Assembly: GCF_012931985.1 (NCBI RefSeq) | Contig: NZ_JAAFGM010000002.1 | Span: 124,001 to 188,000 of the forward strand | Length of the DNA: 64,000 nt | Direction: 5' to 3' | From: Candidatus Roseilinea sp. NK_OTU-006 | GTDB taxonomy: Bacteria > Chloroflexota > Anaerolineae > J036 > Brachytrichaceae | In this document: one piece after another, positions 11,360-20,771 of the stretch | How the letters are laid out: each line of letters starts with the position of its first letter | Numbering within the stretch: the first letter of the stretch is position 1 | The notes under the pieces: generated by a model | What the model saw: the letters and a program-made list of their open reading frames with translations, nothing else | Databases searched by the model: none | Told to the model about the DNA's origin: nothing | Program-made: the position numbers and the translations under genes

Positions 11360-12358
11360 ATGCGCCTGCTCAAAGCGCTCACCCTCCTTTTGGCCACGAG
11401 TAGCGTGATCGCGCTCGTCGTCGCATCGCGCGCGACGCCGCGCCCGCTCACCACCATCGCCGCAGTGCAGCCGGCGATGAACTTCGGCTACGTGCGCATC
11501 GAGGGCGTGGTCGTTGCCTATCCCACCCTCTCGGAGCAGGACAAGTTTCTGTCATTCCGCGTATGGGACGCCAGCGGGGAACTGCGGGTGACGGCCTATC
11601 GCGCCGTGGTGGAACGACTGCTGGCCGAGCGCCGCATCCCTCTGCCCGGCGATCGCGTCCGCGTCGAAGGCACGCTGCGCATCCGCGACGATGAGCCATC
11701 GCTCATCTTGAACGCTGCCGAAGGGTTGAGCATTGAGACGCCGCCTGCTTCGGCTATTCGCCTCGCTGAGCTAAACGGTACACCGCTCGGCGAGCGCGTG
11801 CAAACTACCGGTCAGGTTCGTCGTATCCGCAACGTCGGCAACCGGCTGCGCGTCATCTCGGTCCGCGACGGCGATGCCACTGCCGAAGTTGTCTCTGCGC
11901 TCGATCTATCGGTGATCGTCACCCCGCCGCCGCTCGGCGCCGGCCAGTGGATCCGCGTCACCGGCGCAGTGGGGGAGTATCGCGGCGCGAAGCAAGTGCT
12001 GTCGTCTCATGTGGACATCGTTCAAGGCGACCGGATACCTTCAGCCGACTATTTCCGTTCCATCGCCGAACTCGATGAGCGCCTGCTGAGCCGCTGGGTG
12101 GGCGTCGAGGGCGTGGTGAGCGACCTCCGGCCGTTCAGGCAAGGCATGCGCGCCGACGTGACCGACGCATCGGGAGCTTCGATCGTCGTCGTGATGTTTG
12201 ATTCGGTGTGGCAGCATTTGCCCTTCTCGACGACGCTGAGCGTAGGCGACCGGGTTCGTATCGAGGGCGAGCTGGCTGAGTACCGCGGACAAATCGAGCT
12301 GCTGCCTGAGCTGCCGGCGGATGTCGGCCTGGCGGGTGCCTCGCGCGCTTCACCGTGA
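11360..12358 (+). CDS. Exported protein with three OB-fold-like repeats
   Basis: A 332-residue protein with an N-terminal hydrophobic segment (residues 4-23, LLKALTLLLATSSVIALVVA) acting as a signal peptide or anchor. Three similar blocks follow: FGYVRIEGVVVAYPT with GDRVRVEGTLRI, RVQTTGQVRRI with WIRVTGAVGEY, and WVGVEGVVSDL with GDRVRIEGELAEYRGQIEL. The recurrent strand-G-x-V and GDRVRVEG pattern is typical of OB-folds of the nucleic-acid-binding tRNA/helicase type and of NigD-like exported barrels. I do not recognise a specific family. Its stop is 12 nt from the convergent FecR-like gene. Role unknown, possibly envelope-associated ligand binding. Confidence 0.65.
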   Translation: MRLLKALTLLLATSSVIALVVASRATPRPLTTIAAVQPAMNFGYVRIEGVVVAYPTLSEQDKFLSFRVWDASGELRVTAYRAVVERLLAERRIPLPGDRVRVEGTLRIRDDEPSLILNAAEGLSIETPPASAIRLAELNGTPLGERVQTTGQVRRIRNVGNRLRVISVRDGDATAEVVSALDLSVIVTPPPLGAGQWIRVTGAVGEYRGAKQVLSSHVDIVQGDRIPSADYFRSIAELDERLLSRWVGVEGVVSDLRPFRQGMRADVTDASGASIVVVMFDSVWQHLPFSTTLSVGDRVRIEGELAEYRGQIELLPELPADVGLAGASRASP

Positions 12359-12370
12359 ACCGCCGCTGAC

Positions 12371-13639
12371 TCAGCGAGTGAGCCGGAGCGCCACTGCGTT
12401 GACCTGGGTGCGCACCGCGTGCCCCTCAGCGTAGAGCTTAATCGCCTCAATCGTCTCCACGTCAGGGAGATAAAGGTAGAGATTCTCCGATTCCCAGCGC
12501 ATGCGCTGGCCCAGTGGCATTTTGATGTGCTTGCGCTGCGGATTGGTGAGGATCGAATCGGGCAAACTGAGCGCTCCCGGCTGGATTTGGGGTGTGCCGT
12601 TGGCGTAGAACCCTTGAATCCACTCGCGCGAGCGCCCTTTCGTGTCACGCCAGGCGATGGAGACGAAAAGCGGACACTCGCTGCCGGCGCTGGCGCACAC
12701 CGGCAGCTCTTGGAACAAGATGGCGAAATCCAATACCAGCCGCAGGTCGCGCCCGTTGTTGACCCGCGCATCAAGCGTCTGGATGATGCCGGTACGCCCC
12801 CATCCCAGTCCCTCGCCCATGCGCTCAAGGATAAGCGCTCGCGTCGCGCCATCCTCGACGATCTTGGCTGTGCCGAGCGGCGCATTCGGCGCGGCGGTCA
12901 GCGTTTCCACTCGCCACAAGGGCTGCAGCGACTCCTGGAATTGGCCATTGCGAACGAGATTGCGCGGCGGCGGCATGAGGCCGGCGACGCTGGACATCGT
13001 CACCACGGTGTGCTGGCCTGACGACACGTTGAGCGACATTTCCCCACCATGCGTCACGGCCACAGCGCTGCCCTCCGCCACATCCAGTCGCAGCGCGTCG
13101 TTGAGTTGCTCGACGACGTATAAGCCGGGCGTGCTGATCAACACGCTGCCGTGATCGCTTGCAAAGCGCAAGTTGAATTTGCGACGCGGCGCGTGGATGG
13201 CAGCTTGGACTCGGCCGCCGACGAGCCGGAAGGCGAATTCATCACCCAGGGCACTGGCGCTAAAACGCGGAAGCCGTGCCCGCTCGACACGCAGCCGGGC
13301 GTTCGGATACAACTGCATGGTCAACAACGGGCGCGGGGGGGACGAAGCGTTATCCAGCAGCGTGAGCAGGCCGGCGGAGTCGGCGCCGAGCGCGACGAGG
13401 CTGCCTTCACTGATGTCATATCCGTCCAACGACACGACGCTCGGCGGGTCGCGATCGGTCTGCGTCGGCCGCCACACGCTCATCTGGCCGGCTTGCAGCT
13501 TGACGTTGATGCCGGCCTCAACCGTGGCCGTGTTATAGAAGGCCAACGCTGCCGCTGGCACGCCGACGGCCAGCGCGCAACATGTAAACAACGACGCAAA
13601 CAGGACGATCCACGCTGTTCGTTCGGGAGAGCGTTTCAC
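12371..13639 (-). CDS. FecR-like membrane-anchored protein
   Basis: A 422-residue protein with one N-terminal membrane helix (about residues 9-33, IVLFASLFTCCALAVGVPAA) and an extracytoplasmic remainder. Residues about 110-215 look like a FecR/LysM-adjacent beta domain: FRLVGGRVQAAI, GSVLISTPGLYVVEQ, LRLDVAEGSAVAV and LNVSSGQHTVV, the last resembling the FecR 'v.aGqq' strand. The C-terminal ~190 residues are a separate beta-rich domain of the carbohydrate-binding or lectin-like type (LVRNGQFQESLQPLWRVE). The apparent start is GTG at 13639, next to a short-repeat tract, so it is uncertain. No sigma factor gene is adjacent, so a FecIR-type pathway is not supported. Confidence 0.6.
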   Translation of the reverse strand: MKRSPERTAWIVLFASLFTCCALAVGVPAAALAFYNTATVEAGINVKLQAGQMSVWRPTQTDRDPPSVVSLDGYDISEGSLVALGADSAGLLTLLDNASSPPRPLLTMQLYPNARLRVERARLPRFSASALGDEFAFRLVGGRVQAAIHAPRRKFNLRFASDHGSVLISTPGLYVVEQLNDALRLDVAEGSAVAVTHGGEMSLNVSSGQHTVVTMSSVAGLMPPPRNLVRNGQFQESLQPLWRVETLTAAPNAPLGTAKIVEDGATRALILERMGEGLGWGRTGIIQTLDARVNNGRDLRLVLDFAILFQELPVCASAGSECPLFVSIAWRDTKGRSREWIQGFYANGTPQIQPGALSLPDSILTNPQRKHIKMPLGQRMRWESENLYLYLPDVETIEAIKLYAEGHAVRTQVNAVALRLTR

Positions 13640-13699
13640 AGAAGTCAGAAGCCAAAGTCCAGAAGCCGGAGTCCAGAAATCCGGTTTCAGAAGTCGAGC
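13638..13699. repeat. Degenerate AGAAGTC-type short repeat tract
   Basis: About 60 bp contain five copies of AGAARNC-like heptamers separated by CCGG, AGTCC and similar fillers. It fills the whole gap between the FecR-like start and the accC stop. Confidence 0.6.
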
Positions 13700-13708
13700 A
13701 CCGGTTTT

Positions 13709-15205
<1,497 letters not shown>

Positions 15206-15312
15206 GGCGCGCATCCAATCTTAACACCGACTGCGCGGGTAGGCGAACATGCGCACAGAGGGTATGGCCGATGCCATCGGCGATGGGGGCTGTGCAAATC
15301 GCCGCTTCACGG

Positions 15313-15318
15313 TTTAAT
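15313..15318 (+). promoter_or_regulatory. Possible -10 box (TTTAAT) of leuB
   Basis: TTTAAT ends 9 nt before the leuB ATG, leaving at most a very short leader. No clear -35 box. Confidence 0.3.
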
Positions 15319-15327
15319 AGGCGTCCC

Positions 15328-16407
15328 ATGAAGCTACGAATCGCTGTTCTTCCGGGCGATGGCATCGGGCCAGAGGTGTGCGCCGAAGCCGTCGCCGTGC
15401 TCCAGGCGCTTGGCCTTGACCTGGAGCTGCACACCGCCCTGGTTGGGGGATGCGCCATTGACGCGCAAGGTACAGCGTTGCCCGACGAGGCGTTGCGAAT
15501 AGCTCAAGACGCCGACGCTGTGCTGTTCGGCGCGGTCGGCATGGCCAAGTTCGATAAAGATCCCACCGCCAAAGTCCGACCCGAGCAGGCGATCCTGGGC
15601 CTACGCAAAGGCTTGGGGCTGTTCGCCAACCTGCGGCCGGTGAAGGCGTACGACGCGTTGCTCGACGCCTCGACGCTCAAGCCAGAAGTCATCCGAGGCG
15701 TGGATCTGATCATCCTGCGCGAGCTGACCGGCGGGACGTATTTCGGCAAGCCGCAAGGCCAATCCGGCGAAGCGCCCCATCGCCAGGCGGTGGACACTAC
15801 CTTCTACACCGAAGACGAGGTGCGCCGATTGATGATCATGGCCTTCGAGTTGGCGCGCGGGCGCAAGAAGAAGGTGACGCAGGCCGATAAGGCCAACGTC
15901 ATGGCCACCGGCCGGCTATGGCGACAGGTGGCGCACGAGGTTCGGGAGGAGTATCCTGATGTCGAGTATGAGGACATGTACGCCGACGCCTGCGCCATGC
16001 ATCTGCTGCGCAATCCGCGCGCCTTCGACATCATCGCAACCGAGAACCTGTTCGGCGACATCCTCAGTGACGAGGCTTCCATGTTGACCGGCTCGATGGG
16101 GATGCTGCCGAGCGCATCCCTCGGCGATGCGCTCAACCGACATGGCTATCGGCGCGGCCTCTATGAGCCTATCCACGGCGCGGCGCACGACATCGCCGGC
16201 CAAGGCGTCGCCAACCCATTGGCGATGATCCTGAGCGCGGCCATGATGCTGCGCTGGTCGTTCGGGTTGCATCGCGAAGCCGAGCGCATCGAGCAGGCGG
16301 TGGCGCGCGCGCTGGATGACGGCCTGCGCTGCGGCGACATCAAGCAACCCGGCACGACCGTGCTCGGCACGCGGGAGATGGGGCAGGCCGTGATCGCGCG
16401 CCTGTAA
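15328..16407 (+). CDS. leuB: 3-isopropylmalate dehydrogenase
   Basis: A 359-residue isocitrate/isopropylmalate dehydrogenase family enzyme catalysing NAD-dependent oxidative decarboxylation of 3-isopropylmalate in leucine synthesis. Seen: IAVLPGDGIGPEV at residues 5-17, the substrate-loop arginines in LFANLRPVKAY (near 98), IILRELTGGTYFGKPQ (near 130), the metal aspartates in NLFGDILSDEASMLTGSMGMLPS (near 240-260) and HGAAHDIAGQGVANP (near 285), where a conserved NAD-specificity motif is found. Length is normal. I chose the ATG at 15328, matching the family N-terminus. It is isolated from other leu genes. Confidence 0.95.
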   Translation: MKLRIAVLPGDGIGPEVCAEAVAVLQALGLDLELHTALVGGCAIDAQGTALPDEALRIAQDADAVLFGAVGMAKFDKDPTAKVRPEQAILGLRKGLGLFANLRPVKAYDALLDASTLKPEVIRGVDLIILRELTGGTYFGKPQGQSGEAPHRQAVDTTFYTEDEVRRLMIMAFELARGRKKKVTQADKANVMATGRLWRQVAHEVREEYPDVEYEDMYADACAMHLLRNPRAFDIIATENLFGDILSDEASMLTGSMGMLPSASLGDALNRHGYRRGLYEPIHGAAHDIAGQGVANPLAMILSAAMMLRWSFGLHREAERIEQAVARALDDGLRCGDIKQPGTTVLGTREMGQAVIARL

Positions 16408-16426
16408 TATGCGCCGGACACGCTTG

Positions 16427-16463
16427 GACAGGCTCGGCCCACGCGACGCATCCTGAGCCTGTC
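16427..16463. repeat. Inverted pair of a CCTGAGCxTGTCG-type repeat
   Basis: GACAGGCTC (16427-16435) and GAGCCTGTC (16455-16463) form a 9-bp inverted repeat around a 19-nt loop. Both arms resemble the dispersed CCTGAGCTTGTCGAAGG element found in many bacterial genomes. It lies after leuB and may act as a weak terminator. Confidence 0.6.
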
Positions 16464-16489
16464 GCAGGGTGTGCCCGTCGTAGAGCCCG

Positions 16490-16517
16490 TTGTCCAAGAA
16501 GTAGACTGCTCTAGAAT
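16490..16517 (+). promoter_or_regulatory. Leaderless promoter of DUF4058 gene
   Basis: TTGTCC (16490-16495), a 16-bp spacer and TAGAAT (16512-16517). The -10 ends 6 nt before the ATG at 16524, so the message should start at the ATG. Confidence 0.6.
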
Positions 16518-16523
16518 ACGCGT

Positions 16524-17315
16524 ATGCGCTCGCCGTTCCCGGGCATGGATCCGTATCTGGAGCATCCGGCGCTGTGGCCCGATGTTCACAATCGCCTAAT
16601 CGCTGCGATCGCAGACACGCTCGCGCCGCTCGTCGCGCCGCGCTACTACGTCGGCCTGGAGCGGCGCACCTACCTGCTCAGCCTCGACGACCTCGTCTTC
16701 GTCGGCCGGCCTGATGTGGCGGTGCTCACCGGCTCCGCACGCGTCGCCGAGCCTCAGGCGCCGGCCTACGAGGTCGCTGCCGTCAGCGCCCCTAGCCCGC
16801 TCTGGGTCGAGCTGCCCACCGAAGACGAAGTGAGTGACAACTACTTGGAGATTCGCCTGGCCGATGGTGGCAAGGTGATCACCGTGCTGGAACTGCTCTC
16901 GCCTGCCAACAAGCTGCACGAGCGTGGCCGGGAGATCTATGAAAGCAAACGCAGCGCGATCTTCGGCTCGCGCACCAATCTGATCGAGATTGACCTGATG
17001 CGTGCCGGCGAGCCGATGCCTCTGCGCGGTAAGCCGGTGCACAGCGACTATCGCATTCTGATCAGCCGGAGCTGGCAGCGACCGCGCGCGCAGTTGTATC
17101 ACTTCAACCTGCGCGCGCCGATCCCGGCGATCACCGTTCCGCTCCAGCGCGGCGAGGACGAGCCGATGCTCGACCTAAACGCTGTCCTGCATGACCTGTA
17201 TGCGCGGGCGCGTTACGACCTGATGCTGGACTACAACCAGCCGCCGGTCCCGCCGCTGAACGATGCCGACGCCGCCTGGGCGCACGAGTTGATCGCCAAC
17301 GCTCAGCGGGCGTAG
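16524..17315 (+). CDS. DUF4058 family protein
   Basis: A 263-residue protein beginning MRSPFPGMDPYLEHP, the hallmark start of DUF4058 proteins, which are abundant in Chloroflexota, Cyanobacteria and Planctomycetes. The central part VITVLELLSPANKL followed by YESKRSAIF and NLIEIDLMRAGEP resembles a PD-(D/E)xK nuclease-like core (E and D/E-x-K), but no activity is established. There is no signal peptide. A leaderless-type promoter (TTGTCC-16-TAGAAT) lies directly upstream. Its 3' end overlaps the convergent transglycosylase gene by 13 bp. Function unknown. Confidence 0.85.
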   Translation: MRSPFPGMDPYLEHPALWPDVHNRLIAAIADTLAPLVAPRYYVGLERRTYLLSLDDLVFVGRPDVAVLTGSARVAEPQAPAYEVAAVSAPSPLWVELPTEDEVSDNYLEIRLADGGKVITVLELLSPANKLHERGREIYESKRSAIFGSRTNLIEIDLMRAGEPMPLRGKPVHSDYRILISRSWQRPRAQLYHFNLRAPIPAITVPLQRGEDEPMLDLNAVLHDLYARARYDLMLDYNQPPVPPLNDADAAWAHELIANAQRA

Positions 17316-19783
17316 AGCCGGTGATAGATCGCATAGTTCGCTGCAAGGGCGCGAACGTAGCGTTGCGTCTCATCGAATGTGATGGCCATGAAGAAGACAT
17401 CGGGGTCGCCGGCGCTGCGTTCCTTCCAGCGCAGGGCGTTGCCCGGGCCGCCGTTGTACGCGGCGATGGCCGCGTAGAGATCGCCGCCGAAGAAACGACG
17501 TTGTTTGGCCAGGTAGTGGCTGCCGAAGCGCACGCTCACGTATGGCTTCTGCAAGTCGGCAGTGGTGTAGTTCGGCGGCCAGTTCAGCTCGGTGTGGATT
17601 TCGCGGCCGGTGCTGGGGATCACTTGCATCAAGCCGTTCGCCGCTGCGCTGGACACCGCGAACGGCTCGAACAGGCTCTCCTGTCGGATGAGTGAGAAGA
17701 GCAGCAGCGGATCCAGCCCGAATTCTTGGGCGTGCCGTAGCACAAGATCGGCGTAGTAGGTGGGGTAGAGCAGCCTGGCGATGAAGGCCGGCAACGCCGA
17801 CGGCGTTTTGGCCGGCGAGAGGCGCATCAGCGTATCGGCGGCGCCGATGGACGAGCGGTATAGCCCGATGTCGCGGAAGAATAGCGCGAGCTGATACTGC
17901 GCCAGCGCATCGCGCCCGAACGCGGCGCGCAAGCCCTCGAACTCCTCGCGCGCTTCCAGCTTGAAGCCCAAACGCCACAGCTCGCTGCCGCGGATAAATC
18001 GCGAATCGCTGCGCACGTCCGCGCGCAGATCGCGCACATTGGCCGATGCCTCCAATCCGAGCCAGCCGCGCAGCCACGCCTCTGCCTCCTCCTGTCCCGT
18101 TGCATCCATGCGGCTGCCCAACGATGGGAACGGCGCAGAGAGCGGTGGCTGGTCCGGATCGGCCGCCAGTTCCGCAGCGCGCGCGCCTTCGTAGGTGTCG
18201 GGCGCTTGCTGCGCCAGCGCCTGTAGCGTCTCCATGCCGCCGGTCAAATCGCCCAGCGCAAGTTGTGCTTTGCCCAGCCACAATCGCCCCAACAGCGCTT
18301 GCGGCGAACGATCGTACCGCGCCAGGAGCTTCTGGGTCGTTGTGACCGCCTTGGCGTATTGCCCCAGCCGGTACTGCAGCGCTGCGGCACGCGCCAACGC
18401 CTCCGGCCCTCGTTCGGCGTCGAATTGCAACGCTTCGGCCGTTTCATAGGCGCGCGTCGCCTCGGCGACGAGCGCGTCGTTGCGAGCGAAGGTCTGCGCG
18501 ACATCAAACAGGACACTCGCGCTGGCCTGCCCGCGTGGGGCGTTGGCGCTCAGCCGCTCGAAGGTCGCGCGCGCATTCGCCGCATCGCCTACGTTCGCAT
18601 AGATTTTGGCCTTCTCGCCCAGCGCCACAACGGTTGCCGGCGCGTTAGCGGGGTTACTGGCGATGGTCTGGTCGAGGTTGCGGAGGGCATCGGGGACGCT
18701 GCCCAGTTTGAGGTAGTTCAATGCGGCCCAGTAGCGCACGTCGTTGGCGCGCTCGGGGTAGCGGGTGATCGCCCGGCGGAATGCCTCGCGCGCGGCGACG
18801 TGCGAACCGTTGTGATAGCCGATGATGCCGCGTTGTAATTCGTCGAATGGCTGGCCGGCGTTGAGGAGCGCCTGCAACGCCTGGAAGGCCTGCGGCGTCT
18901 TCGGATAATTCGCCGTCAGTTCGTTCATCCGCTGGTAGGCGGCCTCGGGCTGGCCGGCCGCCTGCAGCGCCTGTGCCAATTCCCAAAGGATGCGTGCGCG
19001 ATAGGCCGGCAGTTGCGCGCGGCCGAGGATGACTTCGTATTGCGCAATGGCGGCCTGGAAGTCGCCGCTCAGTTGGCTGGCCAGCGCCAGTTTCTCGCGG
19101 CGGGCGAATTCCTGGGCAGGAGTCGGCGCAGCGTCGAGGCTGGCGCGGTAGTGCGGGATCGCTTCGGTCGGTCGGCGCGCGTCCAGATGTGCGTCGCCCA
19201 GCCAAACGTGCAGCCAGGGCGAGATGACCGCGCCGGCGGCCAGCGCCGCGGCGTATTGCGCCAAGGCGTTGGCAGCGTCGCCGGACAAGGCGTAGGCGCG
19301 CCCAAGCAGGGCCTGCGCGCCAGGCAACTCCGCGCCGGAGTCTGCCCCGTTGGCGCTCAAGTCGGCGACGACGGACGAAAGTGTTGCAACGGCGGCGTCG
19401 GCTCGGCCGGCGTCCATTTGCCAGCGCCCGATGTTCAGGCGCATGCGCAGCGCGTCTGGGCGCATCTCGCTGCCCGACGCTGCGACAACCCGCTGGCCCA
19501 ACTCAATCGCACGCGCATAGTCGCCGATGAAGGCAGCATAGTGCGCGCCCGTGGTCAATGCAGCGATGTCGGGCGTCGGCTCCGGCGTGGGCAAGGGGGC
19601 CGGCGTCGCAGTCGTCCGGGCGGGTCGTGTCGCATAGAGCGTCGGCTGGGCCGGCGGCGCAGTGACCGCGCGGGTTGCTGGTTCGGCTGGCGCATTGTCG
19701 GCGCAGGCAGCGCAAACGAGCAACCCCAGGGAAGCGAGGACAAGGGTCAAGCCGCGCTGCCCAGGGTGCAGTTTAGGCGGCAT
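17303..19783 (-). CDS. Lytic murein transglycosylase with TPR region, lipoprotein
   Basis: An 826-residue Slt70-like enzyme cleaving the MurNAc-GlcNAc bond of peptidoglycan with anhydro-product formation. The N-terminus has a lipoprotein signal with LVCAAC as lipobox, then an Ala/Pro/Thr-rich linker. From about residue 80 to 640 there are many TPR-like helical repeats (ALGRAYALSGDAANALAQY-type segments). The C-terminal SLT domain has the catalytic glutamate in LIRQESLFEP (near residue 700), GLMQVIPSTG, and AAIAAYNGGPGNA. All family signatures are present. Located outside the membrane. It stands alone; TAGACT 9 nt before the ATG could be a -10 box. Confidence 0.92.
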   Translation of the reverse strand: MPPKLHPGQRGLTLVLASLGLLVCAACADNAPAEPATRAVTAPPAQPTLYATRPARTTATPAPLPTPEPTPDIAALTTGAHYAAFIGDYARAIELGQRVVAASGSEMRPDALRMRLNIGRWQMDAGRADAAVATLSSVVADLSANGADSGAELPGAQALLGRAYALSGDAANALAQYAAALAAGAVISPWLHVWLGDAHLDARRPTEAIPHYRASLDAAPTPAQEFARREKLALASQLSGDFQAAIAQYEVILGRAQLPAYRARILWELAQALQAAGQPEAAYQRMNELTANYPKTPQAFQALQALLNAGQPFDELQRGIIGYHNGSHVAAREAFRRAITRYPERANDVRYWAALNYLKLGSVPDALRNLDQTIASNPANAPATVVALGEKAKIYANVGDAANARATFERLSANAPRGQASASVLFDVAQTFARNDALVAEATRAYETAEALQFDAERGPEALARAAALQYRLGQYAKAVTTTQKLLARYDRSPQALLGRLWLGKAQLALGDLTGGMETLQALAQQAPDTYEGARAAELAADPDQPPLSAPFPSLGSRMDATGQEEAEAWLRGWLGLEASANVRDLRADVRSDSRFIRGSELWRLGFKLEAREEFEGLRAAFGRDALAQYQLALFFRDIGLYRSSIGAADTLMRLSPAKTPSALPAFIARLLYPTYYADLVLRHAQEFGLDPLLLFSLIRQESLFEPFAVSSAAANGLMQVIPSTGREIHTELNWPPNYTTADLQKPYVSVRFGSHYLAKQRRFFGGDLYAAIAAYNGGPGNALRWKERSAGDPDVFFMAITFDETQRYVRALAANYAIYHRLYAR

Positions 19784-19940
19784 GCGTCGGGCAGTCTAAC
19801 ATGCTTCCTCGTGCGATTCGCCCATCGGCAGCCCTCGCTTATTCTGGCGACTCTATGGTCTCCTCCTCGTGCATATTGCCTCGCCCGTGTTGCCGCAGCG
19901 GCTCAGCCATGCGCCCGACGTTCCGCAAAACGCCTCGAAA

Positions 19941-19976
19941 GCGCAAGGCGGGCCTTTGAGACGGCCCACCTTGCGC
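19941..19976 (-). terminator. Long hairpin downstream of uspA
   Basis: GCGCAAGGCGGGCC and GGCCCACCTTGCGC form a 14-bp stem with one mismatch and an 8-nt loop. It lies 35 nt beyond the uspA stop; the U-tract on the minus strand is poor, so this may be a terminator or an mRNA-stabilising element. The rest of 19784-20010 shows nothing else. Confidence 0.6.
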
Positions 19977-20010
19977 AATCGAGCGACAGCCATGCGAGCC
20001 TGCGCCGGCG

Positions 20011-20433
20011 TCACTTCACAACTAGCACCGGGCAATCGGCGCGCTGCGTCACGGCCATGCTCACGCTGCCCAAGAACGCGCCTTGCCAAGTGCCCAGCCC
20101 GCGCGAGCCAACCACGACCAGATCAGGTCTGCGTGTTTCGATCAACCCTAGGATCACGTCCGTGGCCGCTCCCTCGACAAGCTCAGGGACCACTTCTTTT
20201 ACGCCCAGCTCACGCAGGCGGTTGGCTACGCCCTCCACCAGCTTTCTGCCGTCCTCCAACACGCGCTCCACCGCTTGGCTGTAATTCGGCTCGCCCAAGA
20301 ACATCGGCACAGGGGCATAGGCATGCACGACTGTGAGCTTGGCGTCGTAACGCTTGGCGAGCGAAGCCGCCATGTCGGCGGCCCGCTCGGCAGCCGCCGA
20401 CCCATCCGTCGCTAATAGGATGTGCTTAATCAT
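20011..20433 (-). CDS. Universal stress protein, UspA family
   Basis: A 140-residue UspA-fold protein. The start IKHILLATDGSAAAERAA is typical, and GSRGLGTWQGAFLGS fits the ATP-binding G-2x-G-9x-G-S motif, so this is an ATP-binding rather than nucleotide-free member. It probably acts in stress survival. Residues around 80-86 read VPELVEG, encoded by a CCCTGAGCTTGTCGAGGG element (20171-20188), a dispersed short repeat that seems to have inserted in frame. Upstream, a consensus TTGACA overlaps a 16-bp inverted repeat. A GAGGA lies 9 nt before the ATG. Confidence 0.93.
   Translation of the reverse strand: MIKHILLATDGSAAAERAADMAASLAKRYDAKLTVVHAYAPVPMFLGEPNYSQAVERVLEDGRKLVEGVANRLRELGVKEVVPELVEGAATDVILGLIETRRPDLVVVGSRGLGTWQGAFLGSVSMAVTQRADCPVLVVK
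20171..20188. repeat. PELVEG-encoding dispersed repeat inside uspA
   Basis: CCCTCGACAAGCTCAGGG, the CCTGAGCTTGTCGAAGG class of short repeats, lies in frame inside uspA and encodes PELVEG on the minus strand. A related inverted pair sits at 16427-16463. Confidence 0.65.
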
Positions 20434-20437
20434 GATA

Positions 20438-20468
20438 ATTCTTCCTCACGGTCAGTTGATGTCAACTG
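20438..20468 (-). promoter_or_regulatory. uspA promoter with overlapping inverted-repeat operator
   Basis: On the minus strand TTGACA (20460-20465), a 16-bp spacer and AAGAAT (20438-20443) precede the ATG by 4 nt. The inverted repeat CAGTTGA-TG-TCAACTG (20453-20468) covers the -35 box, suiting a repressor or activator site. Confidence 0.55.
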
Positions 20469-20524
20469 TAGCAGCCACACTCCGACGGACCGCCCGTCCA
20501 CTCAACGCATTATCATCATCGTGC

Positions 20525-20530
20525 TAGAAT
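20525..20530 (+). promoter_or_regulatory. -10 box of glyA riboswitch transcript
   Basis: TAGAAT, placing the predicted start near 20537, just before the ZTP aptamer. No good -35 box was found. Confidence 0.55.
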
Positions 20531-20539
20531 CGCGTTAGC

Positions 20540-20622
20540 TGAGCCGCTGCGCCGACTGACGATGCGAGTGGAATGGACCACATGGAGGCGCAGCGCACGT
20601 GCCGAGCCGATCGTCTGGGCAG
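20540..20622 (+). ncRNA. ZTP (pfl) riboswitch upstream of glyA
   Basis: The leader carries CCGACTGACGAT near the 5' side and GCCGATCGTCTGGGCA (20611-20621 for the 3' part) at the end, the pattern of the ZTP/pfl aptamer (GACTGGCGG ... CCGCCTGGGCA). The pairing segments differ from the consensus but do so together: GACGAT here pairs with ATCGTC, a compensatory change that argues for a real structure. GTGGAATGGACCAC forms the central hairpin with its internal loop. The aptamer is followed directly by a strong terminator, and glyA is a known ZTP-riboswitch target. ZTP/ZMP, which builds up when 10-formyl-THF is scarce, should raise glyA expression. Confidence 0.88.
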
Positions 20623-20660
20623 GAGGCAATCGAGGTGAGCAGCCTCATTGCCTCCTTTTT
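20622..20660 (+). terminator. ZTP riboswitch expression-platform terminator
   Basis: GGAGGCAAT (20622-20630) pairs with ATTGCCTCC (20647-20655), with an inner GAGG/CCTC helix, followed by TTTTT (20656-20660). The remaining 110 bp to glyA show no other feature. Confidence 0.92.
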
Positions 20661-20771
20661 GACATCTACCCTATACGGCGTGGGAGCTACAAGGCGCGGT
20701 GATGTCATGCGCAACCATGGCCATCGGTGCGCCAGCCGATGATTCGGATATTCGCAGGGAGAGACGACGGG

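Noticed and set aside
19013-20284. A 423-codon plus-strand frame crossing the transglycosylase and uspA genes
   Set aside because: Crosses two minus-strand genes and an intergenic hairpin, with no domain.
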